Part shown: one piece after another, positions 26,846 through 34,919 of the stretch
Numbering within the stretch: the first letter of the stretch is position 1
How the letters are laid out: each line of letters starts with the position of its first letter
DNA from: Burkholderia puraquae
GTDB taxonomy: Bacteria > Pseudomonadota > Gammaproteobacteria > Burkholderiales > Burkholderiaceae
Assembly: GCF_002099195.1 (NCBI RefSeq)
Contig: NZ_NBYX01000028.1
Location: 1 to 64,000 of the forward strand
DNA: 64,000 nucleotides
Reading direction: 5' to 3'
Notes under the pieces: generated by a model
The model's database searches: none
Told to the model about the DNA's origin: nothing
The model's input: only the letters and a program-made list of their open reading frames with translations
Made by a program: the position numbers and the translations under genes

Positions 26846-27907
26846 ATGCACTCGAGACATTCCGCGATTCTCGTCGCGCTCATTGCGGCCGCGCTGTTCG
26901 GCGCCGCGACACCCCTCGCCAAGGCGCTGATCGGCGCGATGTCGCCATTCATGGTCGCCGGCCTGTTCTATCTCGGCAGCGGCGTCGGGCTCGGTATCGG
27001 GATCCTGCTTCGCCGCCTGCACAACCGTCATGCACCGGTCGCGGACGCCGCGCCGCTGCAGCGCGCCGACCTGCCGTGGCTGGCCGGCGCGATCGCGGCG
27101 GGCGGGGTGGCCGGCCCGGCTTTGCTGATGCTCGGGCTGTCGAGCACGCCCGCGGCGACGAGCGCGCTGCTGCTCAATCTCGAAGGCGTGCTGACGGCCG
27201 TCATCGCATGGGTCGTGTTTCGCGAGAACGTGGATTCGCAGGTGTTCCTCGGAATGGTCGCGATCGTCGCCGGCGGCACGCTGCTGTCGTGGACGCCGGG
27301 CCGGGCCGGCGTGCCGGTCGGCGCGTTGCTGATCGTCGGCGCATGTCTGTGCTGGGCGGTCGACAACAACCTGACCCGCAAGGTCGCCGCGAACGACGCG
27401 ATGATCATCGCGTGCGTGAAGGGGCTGATCGCCGGACCCGTCAACATCGGCATCGCGCTGGCCACCGGCGCGACGCTGCCGGCCATCCCGGTCACGGCTG
27501 CCGCGATGCTGACGGGGTTAGGCGGCTACGGAATCAGCCTCGTGCTGTTCGTCGTCGCGCTGCGTCATCTCGGCAGCGCACGCACGGGCGCGTATTTCTC
27601 GATCGCGCCGTTGTTCGGTGTCGTACTGTCGCTGCTGATCTGGCCCGCGCTGCCGCCCGCGACGTTCTGGATCGCCGCCGCGTTGATGGCGCTCGGCATC
27701 TGGCTGCACGTTCGCGAACGGCATGAACACACGCACGCGCACGAGCGGCTCGAGCACACGCACCGGCATCGGCACGACGAACATCACCAGCATGCGCACG
27801 ATTTCGCGTACGACGGCAACGAACCGCATACGCATCCGCACGTGCATCTGCCGATCACACACAGCCATGCGCATTTTCCGGACATTCATCACCGGCACCG
27901 GCATTGA
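26846..27907 (+). CDS. EamA/DMT-family transporter with histidine-rich C-terminus
   Basis: 353 residues. The first ~290 form ten predicted membrane helices in two EamA repeats (AILVALIAAALFGAATPLAK, then the second half from VPVGALLIVGACLCWAVDNN). The last 64 residues are cytoplasmic or periplasmic and contain 23 histidines, mostly in HxH steps. I start at MHSRHSAIL (26846). DMT proteins export small metabolites or, in some cases, metals; the histidine tail points to Ni, Zn or Co binding, by analogy with other His-tailed metal transporters. No metal-responsive regulator is adjacent. Confidence 0.88.
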   Translation: MHSRHSAILVALIAAALFGAATPLAKALIGAMSPFMVAGLFYLGSGVGLGIGILLRRLHNRHAPVADAAPLQRADLPWLAGAIAAGGVAGPALLMLGLSSTPAATSALLLNLEGVLTAVIAWVVFRENVDSQVFLGMVAIVAGGTLLSWTPGRAGVPVGALLIVGACLCWAVDNNLTRKVAANDAMIIACVKGLIAGPVNIGIALATGATLPAIPVTAAAMLTGLGGYGISLVLFVVALRHLGSARTGAYFSIAPLFGVVLSLLIWPALPPATFWIAAALMALGIWLHVRERHEHTHAHERLEHTHRHRHDEHHQHAHDFAYDGNEPHTHPHVHLPITHSHAHFPDIHHRHRH

Positions 27908-27942
27908 CCGCGCCATGAGCAGCAGGCGATACGGTTCGCAAG

Positions 27943-27958
27943 GTAACCGTTTATGGGG
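27943..27958 (+). repeat. Isolated iteron-like site 12.5 kb from the origin array
   Basis: GTAACCGTTTATGGGG matches 14 of 16 bases of the array copy at 15137 (GTAACCAGTTATGGGG) and fits the iteron consensus at all strongly conserved positions. It lies 36 bases after the transporter gene and 70 bases before the end of the leftward glyoxalase-like gene. Confidence 0.6.
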
Positions 27959-28027
27959 CGTGCGCCGCATTGTGCGCACGGTTGTTTTCAGCGCCGCCCG
28001 ATCGCGGCAGCTACAGCGCGTGCGGGC

Positions 28028-28393
28028 CTAGTCATCGGTCTGGATCAGCCGGATCAGCGAACCGTCCGGATCGATCAGTGCGCCGACCGTGCCGCCCCAG
28101 GCTTCACGCGCCGGCCGGTGCGCGCGTGGCCAGCCGGTCGCTTGTTCCGGAACGCCGGCGGCGAGCACGTCGTCGAAGAAGGTGCCGACGTCCGCGAGCC
28201 GAAAGCAGCAACTGAACCAGCTCGTTGCCGGATCGAGTTCGGGGTGCGGGAAGAATTCCAGCAACAGGTTTCCGCGCTTGAGGATCATCCAGCCGTCGTC
28301 GCGCCAGGTTTCAGCGAACCCCAGTCTCTCGTAGAAGCGGGATGTGACTTCGAAATCGCGCGATGGCAGGTTGGGGCTCGCTATATCGGTCAA
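28028..28393 (-). CDS. Glyoxalase/bleomycin-resistance (VOC) family protein
   Basis: 121 residues, one VOC domain. SRDFEVTSRFYERLGFAETWR, LKRGNLLLEFFPHPELDP and WGGTVGALIDPDGSLIRLIQ are the family's paired beta-alpha-beta-beta-beta units and resemble bleomycin-resistance (BRP) proteins, which bind drug rather than convert it. A true resistance role is not shown. It is 60 bases downstream of nifQ on the same strand, so it may share that transcript. Confidence 0.82.
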   Translation of the reverse strand: MTDIASPNLPSRDFEVTSRFYERLGFAETWRDDGWMILKRGNLLLEFFPHPELDPATSWFSCCFRLADVGTFFDDVLAAGVPEQATGWPRAHRPAREAWGGTVGALIDPDGSLIRLIQTDD

Positions 28394-28453
28394 GGCGGTT
28401 TCTCCAGTTGGCGATGCGACGAATCGAATGGGCAGCTTGGGTCGCCGCGGTGA

Positions 28454-29053
28454 CTATCGCGCGTGAGGAAAGCAGAAGCCGAAATCCTCGCAGCCCGGGC
28501 ACCCGGGGGCAGGGTCCGGCGGCACATCGAGCGAGGCGGCCACTTCCTGTGCGAGGAATTTCTTCCAGCGCAGGTGAGCGATGTTGCGCGCGGCCAGCGC
28601 GGGGAAATAGCGATCGAGCATCGCGGATACCGCGTCGCGCCCGTCGAGCCCGAGGTCGCGCCACAGATGATCGGGGCGCAGGCAGGCGTGCGCGATGATC
28701 GACGCGAGACAGCTGGCGTCGTCACGGCCGGCGGCGGGATTCGCGTCGTCCATCAGCCGCGCGTGCAGCGTCCCGACGAACGCCGCGTGAGTGGCGGGCA
28801 GCAGTGTCATCGCGGCCGTCGGCATGAGTGCCGCGACATCGGTTGCAGGCAGGCGCGGAAACTGCCGCGCCAGCAGGCCGGCCAACTGCGGACGAGAGAG
28901 GCCGAGCAGCGCGAGTTCGTCGCGGCGCGCGCGTGCCGCAACGAGCGCGCCGAACAGGCGTGCGTCGGGCGTATCGGCGCTGGCCGCCGCGGACAGCAGC
29001 GACCGCAGCGCCCGTTGGCGAGCGTGATCGCGCTCGGCTGTCATCGTGTGCAT
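28454..29053 (-). CDS. nifQ: NifQ-like molybdenum protein
   Basis: 199 residues. The C-terminus HLRWKKFLAQEV followed by GCPGCEDFGFCF is the NifQ signature; the family motif is Cx4Cx2Cx5C, and here Cys185, Cys188 and Cys194 fit but the first position is Asp180 instead of Cys. NifQ donates molybdenum (as a Mo-Fe-S cluster) for the nitrogenase cofactor. There are no nif structural genes here and B. cepacia complex members are not usual diazotrophs, so it may have another molybdenum task, supported by the molbindin gene 75 bases upstream. The start could also be the Met three codons later. Confidence 0.82.
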   Translation of the reverse strand: MHTMTAERDHARQRALRSLLSAAASADTPDARLFGALVAARARRDELALLGLSRPQLAGLLARQFPRLPATDVAALMPTAAMTLLPATHAAFVGTLHARLMDDANPAAGRDDASCLASIIAHACLRPDHLWRDLGLDGRDAVSAMLDRYFPALAARNIAHLRWKKFLAQEVAASLDVPPDPAPGCPGCEDFGFCFPHAR

Positions 29054-29128
29054 CGGCCCGACAGCGGTACGGCGCGATCCGCGTGAATGCGCCGTGCCAA
29101 ACGGATCGCCATCGCGATCGTCACGCGT

Positions 29129-29554
29129 TCATTCGACGCCGACGATCACGCTCGATGCCTTGAAGATCGCGGACGCAGCCGTGCCGCTCGCGAGGCCGAG
29201 GCGATCGACGCTGTCGTTGGTGACGATCGCGACGAGTTCGGCGCCGCCCGCTGCCTTGATCACGACTTCAGAATTGACCGCGCCTTTCGCGACCGACGAT
29301 ACCGTGCCCGCGACGCAGTTGCGGGCCGACACCTTGCTGCTGTCGACGTCGACCATCACGATGACCGAAGAAGCCTTCACGAGTGCGAATGCCTTCGAGC
29401 CGGCCGCGAGGCCCAGCGAAGCCGCGCTGCCGTGAGTGATCACGGCGACGATGTCGAGGCCGCCCTGCGTGCGAAGCGTGATTTCGTCGTTGACGGCACC
29501 GGTCTTGACGGCGCTGACCTGGCCGGCGAAATGGTTGCGGGCGCTGGTTCGCAT
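29129..29554 (-). CDS. Molbindin: two tandem Mop/TOBE domains
   Basis: 141 residues made of two related halves of about 70: ARNHFAGQVSAVKTGAVNDEI... and ARNCVAGTVSSVAKGAVNSEV..., each ending in KASSVIV. This is the Mop fold, which assembles as hexamers or trimers and stores molybdate or tungstate. The duplicated form is like ModG. It is transcribed before nifQ, 75 bases away, so the two probably form a molybdenum-handling unit. No modABC transporter is in the window. Confidence 0.92.
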   Translation of the reverse strand: MRTSARNHFAGQVSAVKTGAVNDEITLRTQGGLDIVAVITHGSAASLGLAAGSKAFALVKASSVIVMVDVDSSKVSARNCVAGTVSSVAKGAVNSEVVIKAAGGAELVAIVTNDSVDRLGLASGTAASAIFKASSVIVGVE

Positions 29555-29708
29555 GATGGATCTCCGGAAAATGAGCTGCCCGACGGGCGGTGGGTGAAAG
29601 ACGGGAAATCGCGGACGAGTTTACCTTCAATGCCGGCGAAATGCGGCTCGGGTTTGCGATGCCCGGCATTCCGGTTGCGAGCGGTCGCACGGTTGCCCGG
29701 CTTGCCAT

Positions 29709-29728
29709 TCGCCGGAAGCTTCCGGCGA
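29709..29728. promoter_or_regulatory. Perfect 20-bp palindrome upstream of the molbindin gene
   Basis: TCGCCGGAAGCTTCCGGCGA is fully self-complementary, 155 bases upstream of the molbindin start. It does not resemble the ModE consensus. It could be a binding site for another dimeric regulator or simply a hairpin. Confidence 0.4.
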
Positions 29729-29780
29729 GCCCGGCGCGGCTTCGCGCACCTGTCCGGCGAGTAGAGCGGCGGCGTCATGG

Positions 29781-29810
29781 TCGTCCCGCAATCCATGCTG
29801 TGCGGGACGA
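29781..29810 (-). terminator. Hairpin downstream of the tetR gene
   Basis: TCGTCCCGCA-N10-TGCGGGACGA is a perfect 10-bp inverted repeat starting 43 bases after the stop of the leftward TetR gene (29854). No T-run follows. It probably ends or stabilises the tetR transcript. Confidence 0.45.
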
Positions 29811-29853
29811 CGCGGGACGACGCGAGGCGTCCGGCCGTTTGCGGCCAGCGCGC

Positions 29854-30522
29854 CTAGCTGCGCTTCGATGTGCTGCGCGGTGCCTTGCGGGCCGGGCTGG
29901 CCGGCGTCTCGCCCAGCGCGACGAGTGCATCGGTCAGTTGCGCCATGTGTTTCGCCATCGATCGCGGGTCGCCCGACTGCAACGACACGAAAGCGCCGTC
30001 GAAACCCATCATCCCGAAGTACGCGAGATCGTCCGCGGTGGCGGCGGACATCGCCTTGCCATCCTCGCCGAACGCGTTGCGAATCATCTCGCGCATGTAG
30101 TCGCGGCCTTCGTTGCGTACGTCGACGACGGTCTGCATCGCTTCCGGCTCCGCAGCCTCGTTGCTCATGACCATCACGAACAGCAGGCGCAGGAAATTCT
30201 CGCGGTGCAGGAAGACCTCGCCGGTCTTCTGCAGATACCAGCCCAGCCGCTCGCGCGGCGTGCCGTCGGGCGGGTTCTCGTGCGCATTGCGCATCGCATC
30301 GAAAAAGCCCCGCGCGCCTTGCGCCATCACTTCCGCGAGCAACCCTGCCTTGGAGCCGAAGTGATGGTAGATCGCGCTCTTCGGGATGCCGGTCGCCTCG
30401 ACCAGCGCCGACATCGATGTGCCGGCATAGCCATAGGCCGACATGACGCGAGCCGCCGCGTCGAGGATTTCCTGGCGTGATTTCTGACCGCGCCGGTTAC
30501 CGATTTGTTGTGGATTGTCCAT
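29854..30522 (-). CDS. TetR-family repressor of the aromatic meta-cleavage operon
   Basis: 222 residues. The HTH domain is complete (SRQEILDAAARVMSAYGYAGTS, ALVEATGIPKSAIYHHFGSKAGLL). The ligand domain is TetR_C-type, with a basic C-terminal tail (SPARKAPRSTSKRS). It is divergent from the hydroxylase gene across 154 bases that contain two inverted 18-bp operators, which is why I assign it to this operon. The inducer is probably an aromatic substrate or ring-fission product. E. coli mhp uses an IclR-type regulator instead, so control differs. Confidence 0.88.
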   Translation of the reverse strand: MDNPQQIGNRRGQKSRQEILDAAARVMSAYGYAGTSMSALVEATGIPKSAIYHHFGSKAGLLAEVMAQGARGFFDAMRNAHENPPDGTPRERLGWYLQKTGEVFLHRENFLRLLFVMVMSNEAAEPEAMQTVVDVRNEGRDYMREMIRNAFGEDGKAMSAATADDLAYFGMMGFDGAFVSLQSGDPRSMAKHMAQLTDALVALGETPASPARKAPRSTSKRS

Positions 30523-30547
30523 TCCAAAAGTATACGCTCCCCAACTA

Positions 30548-30609
30548 TTGTACCGATCAGTCCAATACTCGTTTTCCCTAGATTTCCAGTTTTGGACCTA
30601 TCGGTACAA
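30548..30609. promoter_or_regulatory. Twin TetR operators in the divergent promoter
   Basis: TTGTACCGATCAGTCCAA (30548-30565) and TTGGACCTATCGGTACAA (30592-30609) are inverted copies of each other with two mismatches; each is itself an imperfect palindrome, and the centres are 44 bases apart, about four helical turns. They sit between tetR and the hydroxylase gene and should repress both. Confidence 0.8.
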
Positions 30610-30676
30610 TTCCGTCATCGAAGGTGTGGGCCGCCACACCGCGTGGCGAACGCACTACAGGAGAAGGAGACACCCC

Positions 30677-32245
30677 ATGACTCACGAGTACGACGCCGAC
30701 GTTGCGATCGTTGGCTATGGACCGACCGGCGTCATCGCCGCGCTCACGCTGGCCCGGCACGGCATTTCCTGCGTGGCGTTCGAACGACACCGCGAGATCT
30801 ACCCGCGGGCGCGGGCGGTGACGGTCAACGACTGGACGATGCGGATCTTCCAGAATCTCGGCGTCGACGAAGCGGTGCTGAAGCACATCGATCCGCAGCG
30901 GGCGCTGCGCTGGATGCGCTACGACGGCACCGAAATCATGCGCATCGAACACCCGCCGTCGACGCTCGGCATCAAGCCGCGCTTCTTCAACATCTATCAG
31001 CCGACGATGGAAGCGGCCTTGCGCGAGTGCGCGGCGAAGTACGAACGCGAAATCGACGTGCGCTACGGCTTCGAGGTGGTCTCGCTGACGCAGGACGACG
31101 CGGGCGTCACCGTGCGCACGAGAAACACGGCCACCGGCGACACGAACGACACACGCGTGCGCTACGTGATCGGGTGCGACGGCGGGAGCAGCGCGACGCG
31201 CGGCATGCTCGGCATCAAGCTGCTCGGCGATACGCTGGACGTGCAGTGGATCGTGATCGACTGCCGCGTGAAGCGCTGGTGGCCGGATCGCAACCTGCTG
31301 ACCTTCTGGTCCGACAAGGAGCGGCCCGTGGTCGATATTGCGCTGTCCGGCGGCAATCATCGCTGGGAACTGCCGCTCAAGCCCGGCGAAAGCGAGGCCG
31401 ATTTCTCGACCCACGAGCAGGTCTGGCCGCTGCTGAAGGCGCTTGGCGTAAGCGAGGACGACGTCGAGATCCATCAGTACGCGTTCTACCGGCATCACAC
31501 GCGCATGGCCGATACGTGGCGCGCCGGCCGCGCGTTTCTCGCCGGCGACGCGGCGCACCTGATGCCGCCATGGGCCGGCGCCGGCATGCAGACCGGCATG
31601 CGCGATGCGTTCGATCTCGGCTGGAAACTTTCTGGTGTGCTGAACGGTACGTTGTCCGAAGATTTTCTCGATACCTACGAAACGGAACGCCGGCCGAACG
31701 CGACGTTCTACACGCAGCTCGCTGTTCAGCTCGGCCGCATCATCAAACAGGAGCTGACGGAGGACGAGCAGGCCGCACTTGCCGCGCCGCCCACCCCGGA
31801 CGCGCCCGAGCCGCCGTTGATTGCGCCGCCCGTGCTCGCGGCCGGATGGCTGCGCGGCCCGCTCGGTGGCGCGAGCGTTGTCGGCCGGATGGTGCCGCAG
31901 CCGGTGGTGGGCGACAACCGCGGTGCGATGGCGCGGCTGGACGACCTGCTGGGTGACGGCTTCGTACTCCTTGGCGACGACGTCGATCCGGCCAGCCTGC
32001 TCAGCGCCGACGAGAAGGCGGCATGGGACCGGCTGGGCGCGCGCTATATCGCCGTGCGCCAGCAACATGAGCATACGCAGGGCCCCGACGAATTCGTCGA
32101 TCTCGACGGCGTGCTGCAGCCGTGGCTGCGCAAGTTCGGCGCACGCGCGGTCGCGCTGCGGCCGGACCGCTTCGTCGCGGCCGCCGACGTGAGCGGCCTC
32201 GCCGTACCCGGTCACACCGTCAGTCGATGCGGGACGAATCAATGA
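30677..32245 (+). CDS. FAD-dependent aromatic monooxygenase, MhpA-like
   Basis: 522 residues from ATG at 30677, preceded by GAAGGAGA. The FAD-binding Rossmann motif is VAIVGYGPTGVIAALTLARHG near residue 9, the DG motif of class A flavoprotein hydroxylases is CDGGSSATRG, and the second FAD motif is AGDAAHLMPPWAGAGMQTG with DAFDLGWKL after it. The C-terminal thioredoxin-like half is normal for MhpA. The family hydroxylates phenols to catechols, for example 3-(3-hydroxyphenyl)propionate to the 2,3-diol. The exact substrate is unproved. It is the first gene of the operon. Confidence 0.87.
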   Translation: MTHEYDADVAIVGYGPTGVIAALTLARHGISCVAFERHREIYPRARAVTVNDWTMRIFQNLGVDEAVLKHIDPQRALRWMRYDGTEIMRIEHPPSTLGIKPRFFNIYQPTMEAALRECAAKYEREIDVRYGFEVVSLTQDDAGVTVRTRNTATGDTNDTRVRYVIGCDGGSSATRGMLGIKLLGDTLDVQWIVIDCRVKRWWPDRNLLTFWSDKERPVVDIALSGGNHRWELPLKPGESEADFSTHEQVWPLLKALGVSEDDVEIHQYAFYRHHTRMADTWRAGRAFLAGDAAHLMPPWAGAGMQTGMRDAFDLGWKLSGVLNGTLSEDFLDTYETERRPNATFYTQLAVQLGRIIKQELTEDEQAALAAPPTPDAPEPPLIAPPVLAAGWLRGPLGGASVVGRMVPQPVVGDNRGAMARLDDLLGDGFVLLGDDVDPASLLSADEKAAWDRLGARYIAVRQQHEHTQGPDEFVDLDGVLQPWLRKFGARAVALRPDRFVAAADVSGLAVPGHTVSRCGTNQ

Positions 32246-32256
32246 AGGAGAGCAGG

Positions 32257-33159
32257 ATGAGTACAGTGACGGAACTCGGATACGTCGGCATCGAGGCAAG
32301 CGATCTTGCCGCGTGGGAGCGCTTCGCGGCCGGCTTGCTCGGCATGCAGGTCGGCCGCCGCACCGACGACATGCTGAGCTTGCGGATGGACGACGCGGCG
32401 CATCGCTGGATCATCGTTCGGGGCCGCGCCGACGATCTCGCGTTCACCGGTTTCGGTTGTGCGACGGACGCGGATCTCGATGCGATCGTCGGCCGGCTGC
32501 GCGCGGCCGGCAACGACGTCGTCGAAGGCGACGCGCAGTTGTGCGCGCAACGGTCGGTTCGCCGCCTCGCCGTGACGACCGATCCGCTGGGCAACTGCGT
32601 CGAGCTCTATGTCGGGCTGGCCGCCGCCGATGCGCCGTTCGAGTCGCCGCAACGCGTGTCGCGCTTCGTCACCGGCGGAATCGGCGCGGGTCATCAGGTG
32701 CTGATCGAGAACGGCGTGGACCGTCGCGTGCTTGTCGACTGGTACGGGCTGCTCGGCTTTCGCACGACGGACGTCATCGACGAGGAGGTGGCGCCCGGCA
32801 TCGTGGCCAGCGTGGCGTTCCTGCGCTGCAACCCGCGTCATCACACCGTCGCGTTCGCGAACATGCCGTTCGGCAAGCGCATGCATCACTTCATGATCGA
32901 AGCCGCCGATCTCGGCGACGTCGGGCTCGCGCATGACCGCTGCCTCGAAGCGAAGCAGCCGCTCGAGATGAGCCTCGGCATGCACCCCAACGACCGGATG
33001 TTCAGCTTCTACGTTCGTACGCCGTCGGGCTTCAACGTCGAGTTCGGCTGGGGCGGGCTCGTCATCGACGAAGCCAGCTGGGAGGTTCAGCACCTGGACC
33101 GGCTCAGTACCTGGGGGCATCGTCCCCCGCACGTCGTCGCGGACCTGCTGCGCGGCTGA
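32257..33159 (+). CDS. Extradiol ring-cleavage dioxygenase, type I (BphC-like)
   Basis: 300 residues from the ATG at 32257, which has AAGGAG 8 bases before it. There are two VOC-domain halves. The iron ligands of the second half are His146 (GAGHQVLIE), His210 or 211 (MHHFMIEA) and Glu262 (FNVEFGWGG); His195 and Tyr252 match catalytic residues of BphC. It cleaves a catechol next to the hydroxyls. E. coli MhpB, which does this step in the 3-phenylpropionate route, is an unrelated type II enzyme, so this operon is a hybrid of mhp-like and bph-like parts. Confidence 0.9.
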   Translation: MSTVTELGYVGIEASDLAAWERFAAGLLGMQVGRRTDDMLSLRMDDAAHRWIIVRGRADDLAFTGFGCATDADLDAIVGRLRAAGNDVVEGDAQLCAQRSVRRLAVTTDPLGNCVELYVGLAAADAPFESPQRVSRFVTGGIGAGHQVLIENGVDRRVLVDWYGLLGFRTTDVIDEEVAPGIVASVAFLRCNPRHHTVAFANMPFGKRMHHFMIEAADLGDVGLAHDRCLEAKQPLEMSLGMHPNDRMFSFYVRTPSGFNVEFGWGGLVIDEASWEVQHLDRLSTWGHRPPHVVADLLRG

Positions 33160-33223
33160 CGCCCCACGCGCGACCGCAACGTCGCTGCGACACACCTCAA
33201 TCACGTTCGGGAAGGAAACCATC

Positions 33224-34069
33224 ATGGCGCTTACCCAGGCTCAGACCAGCCGCACCGTCAAGACACGGGACTGGCAACTCCATTACCACGAGGCCGGCAG
33301 CGGTCATCCCGTGATCCTGCTGCACGGCAGCGGCCCGGGCGCAACGGGATGGAGCAACTTCAGCGGCAACATCGATGCACTCGCGAAGCAGTTCCACGTA
33401 TACGCCGTCGACATGCCCGGCTGGGGGCAATCGGATCCGGCGACGGTCGACCAGCTCGATCATGTCGACGCGGCGATCCAGTTCATGGATGCGCTGGGCA
33501 TCGAGCGGGCCGCGTTCGTCGGCAATTCGATGGGCGGCCAGACGTCGTTGCGGCTCGCGACCGAGCATCCGGAACGCATCACGCACCTCGTGACGATGGG
33601 GCCGCCGGTGGGCCGCATGCCGACGCTGTTCGGCGCGGGCGACGGCCCGTCCGAAGGGCTCAAGGTACTGATCCAGGCGTACCGCGATCCGTCGCCGGAG
33701 CACATGCGCCGGCTGGTGGAGATCATGGTGTACGACAAGGCGCGCTTTGCGACGGCGGAACTGTGCCAGGCCCGTTCGGATGCCGCGCTGCGGCGCCCCA
33801 AGCACCTGAGCAACTACGTGGCTGGCCTGCCGGCCGGTGCGCCGCTGCCGAAGTGGGTGAAGCCCGAACTGCTGCCGGCGATCAAGACGCCCACGCTGCT
33901 GATCCACGGGCGCGACGATCGCGTGGTGTCGTTCGAGACGTCGCTGTATCTGCTCGCGAACATTCCGGATTCGCGTCTCGTGCTGCTGAACCGGTGCGGG
34001 CACTGGGCAATGATCGAGCATCCGGACGAGTTCAACCGCCTGGTCGCCGATTTCATCGCGAACGCATGA
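33224..34069 (+). CDS. Meta-cleavage product C-C hydrolase (MhpC/BphD family)
   Basis: 281 residues with an alpha/beta-hydrolase fold. The oxyanion HGSGPGATGWSNF block starts near residue 34, the nucleophile Ser102 sits in GNSMGG, the acid is in GRDDRVV (Asp231 or 232) and the base is His260 in CGHWAMIEHPDEF. These match BphD/MhpC, which split the ring-fission product into a carboxylic acid and 2-hydroxypenta-2,4-dienoate. Position between dioxygenase and hydratase fits. The frame ends overlapping the ATG-rich start region of the next gene. Confidence 0.92.
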   Translation: MALTQAQTSRTVKTRDWQLHYHEAGSGHPVILLHGSGPGATGWSNFSGNIDALAKQFHVYAVDMPGWGQSDPATVDQLDHVDAAIQFMDALGIERAAFVGNSMGGQTSLRLATEHPERITHLVTMGPPVGRMPTLFGAGDGPSEGLKVLIQAYRDPSPEHMRRLVEIMVYDKARFATAELCQARSDAALRRPKHLSNYVAGLPAGAPLPKWVKPELLPAIKTPTLLIHGRDDRVVSFETSLYLLANIPDSRLVLLNRCGHWAMIEHPDEFNRLVADFIANA

Positions 34070-34122
34070 TGGGCATGCGCGATTCCAGTTCAACACCGAC
34101 CGATTGCGGGAGAACCTTGAAG

Positions 34123-34911
34123 ATGCCGGATTCCGAAGTCATCAATACGCTGGCCGCGCGCCTCCGTCACGCGGAGGCGCAATGCCGCGCGACAACACCG
34201 GTGCGCGGCGAGATCGCAACCGATGACGGTGCGGCCGCGTATGCGGTGCAGCAAGCGAATGTCGACCTGCGGGTCCGAAACGGCGAGCGCATCGTGGGGC
34301 GCAAGATCGGCCTGACGTCACTCGCGGTGCAGCAGCAGCTCGGCGTCGACCAGCCCGATTTCGGCACGCTGTTCGCGTCGATGGCGGCGGGCGACGCCGA
34401 ACCGATGCGACTGTCGAAGCTGATCCAGCCGAAGGTCGAAGCGGAGATCGCACTCGTGCTCGAGCACGACCTCGTGCACGAGAAGCACACGTTCGCCGAC
34501 CTGCAGCGTGCGTGCGCGTATGCGCTTGCGGCGATCGAGGTCGTCGACAGCCGGATCGCAGACTGGGACATTCGCTTCGCCGACACCGTCGCGGACAACG
34601 CGTCGAGCGCGCGCTTCGTGCTCGGCACCCGGCCCGTGCCGCTGAAGGATGTCGATCTCGCCGGCTGCGAGATGACGCTGTCGTCGGACGGCGACGTGCT
34701 GTCGCGCGGCAACGGTGCTGCCTGCCTCGGCAATCCGCTGAACGCGGCCGTGTGGCTTGCCGACCGGATGGTGCGGCTCGGCACGCCGCTGCGCGCGGGC
34801 GATGTGATCCTGACCGGCGCGCTCGGGCCGATGGTCGCCGTTCGATCGGCGGGCACGTTCGTCGCGCATGTTGCCGGCCTCGGCGACGTACGAGCGACTT
34901 TCATCGATTGA
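34123..34911 (+). CDS. mhpD: 2-keto-4-pentenoate hydratase
   Basis: 262 residues. It adds water to 2-hydroxypentadienoate to give 4-hydroxy-2-oxovalerate. RIVGRKIGLTSLAVQQQLGVDQPDFGTLF, PKVEAEIALVLEHDL (metal-binding Glu pair), EVVDSRIADWDIRFADTVADN and LTGALGPMVAV are nearly those of E. coli MhpD. I prefer the ATG at 34123 because a GGGAG site precedes it and length matches MhpD; another ATG at 34066 overlaps the hydrolase stop and would add 19 residues. Confidence 0.95.
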   Translation: MPDSEVINTLAARLRHAEAQCRATTPVRGEIATDDGAAAYAVQQANVDLRVRNGERIVGRKIGLTSLAVQQQLGVDQPDFGTLFASMAAGDAEPMRLSKLIQPKVEAEIALVLEHDLVHEKHTFADLQRACAYALAAIEVVDSRIADWDIRFADTVADNASSARFVLGTRPVPLKDVDLAGCEMTLSSDGDVLSRGNGAACLGNPLNAAVWLADRMVRLGTPLRAGDVILTGALGPMVAVRSAGTFVAHVAGLGDVRATFID

Positions 34912-34919
34912 GGATTTTC

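Noticed and set aside
28454..29053. NifQ as evidence for nitrogen fixation
   Set aside because: No nif genes in the window and the first motif cysteine is missing.
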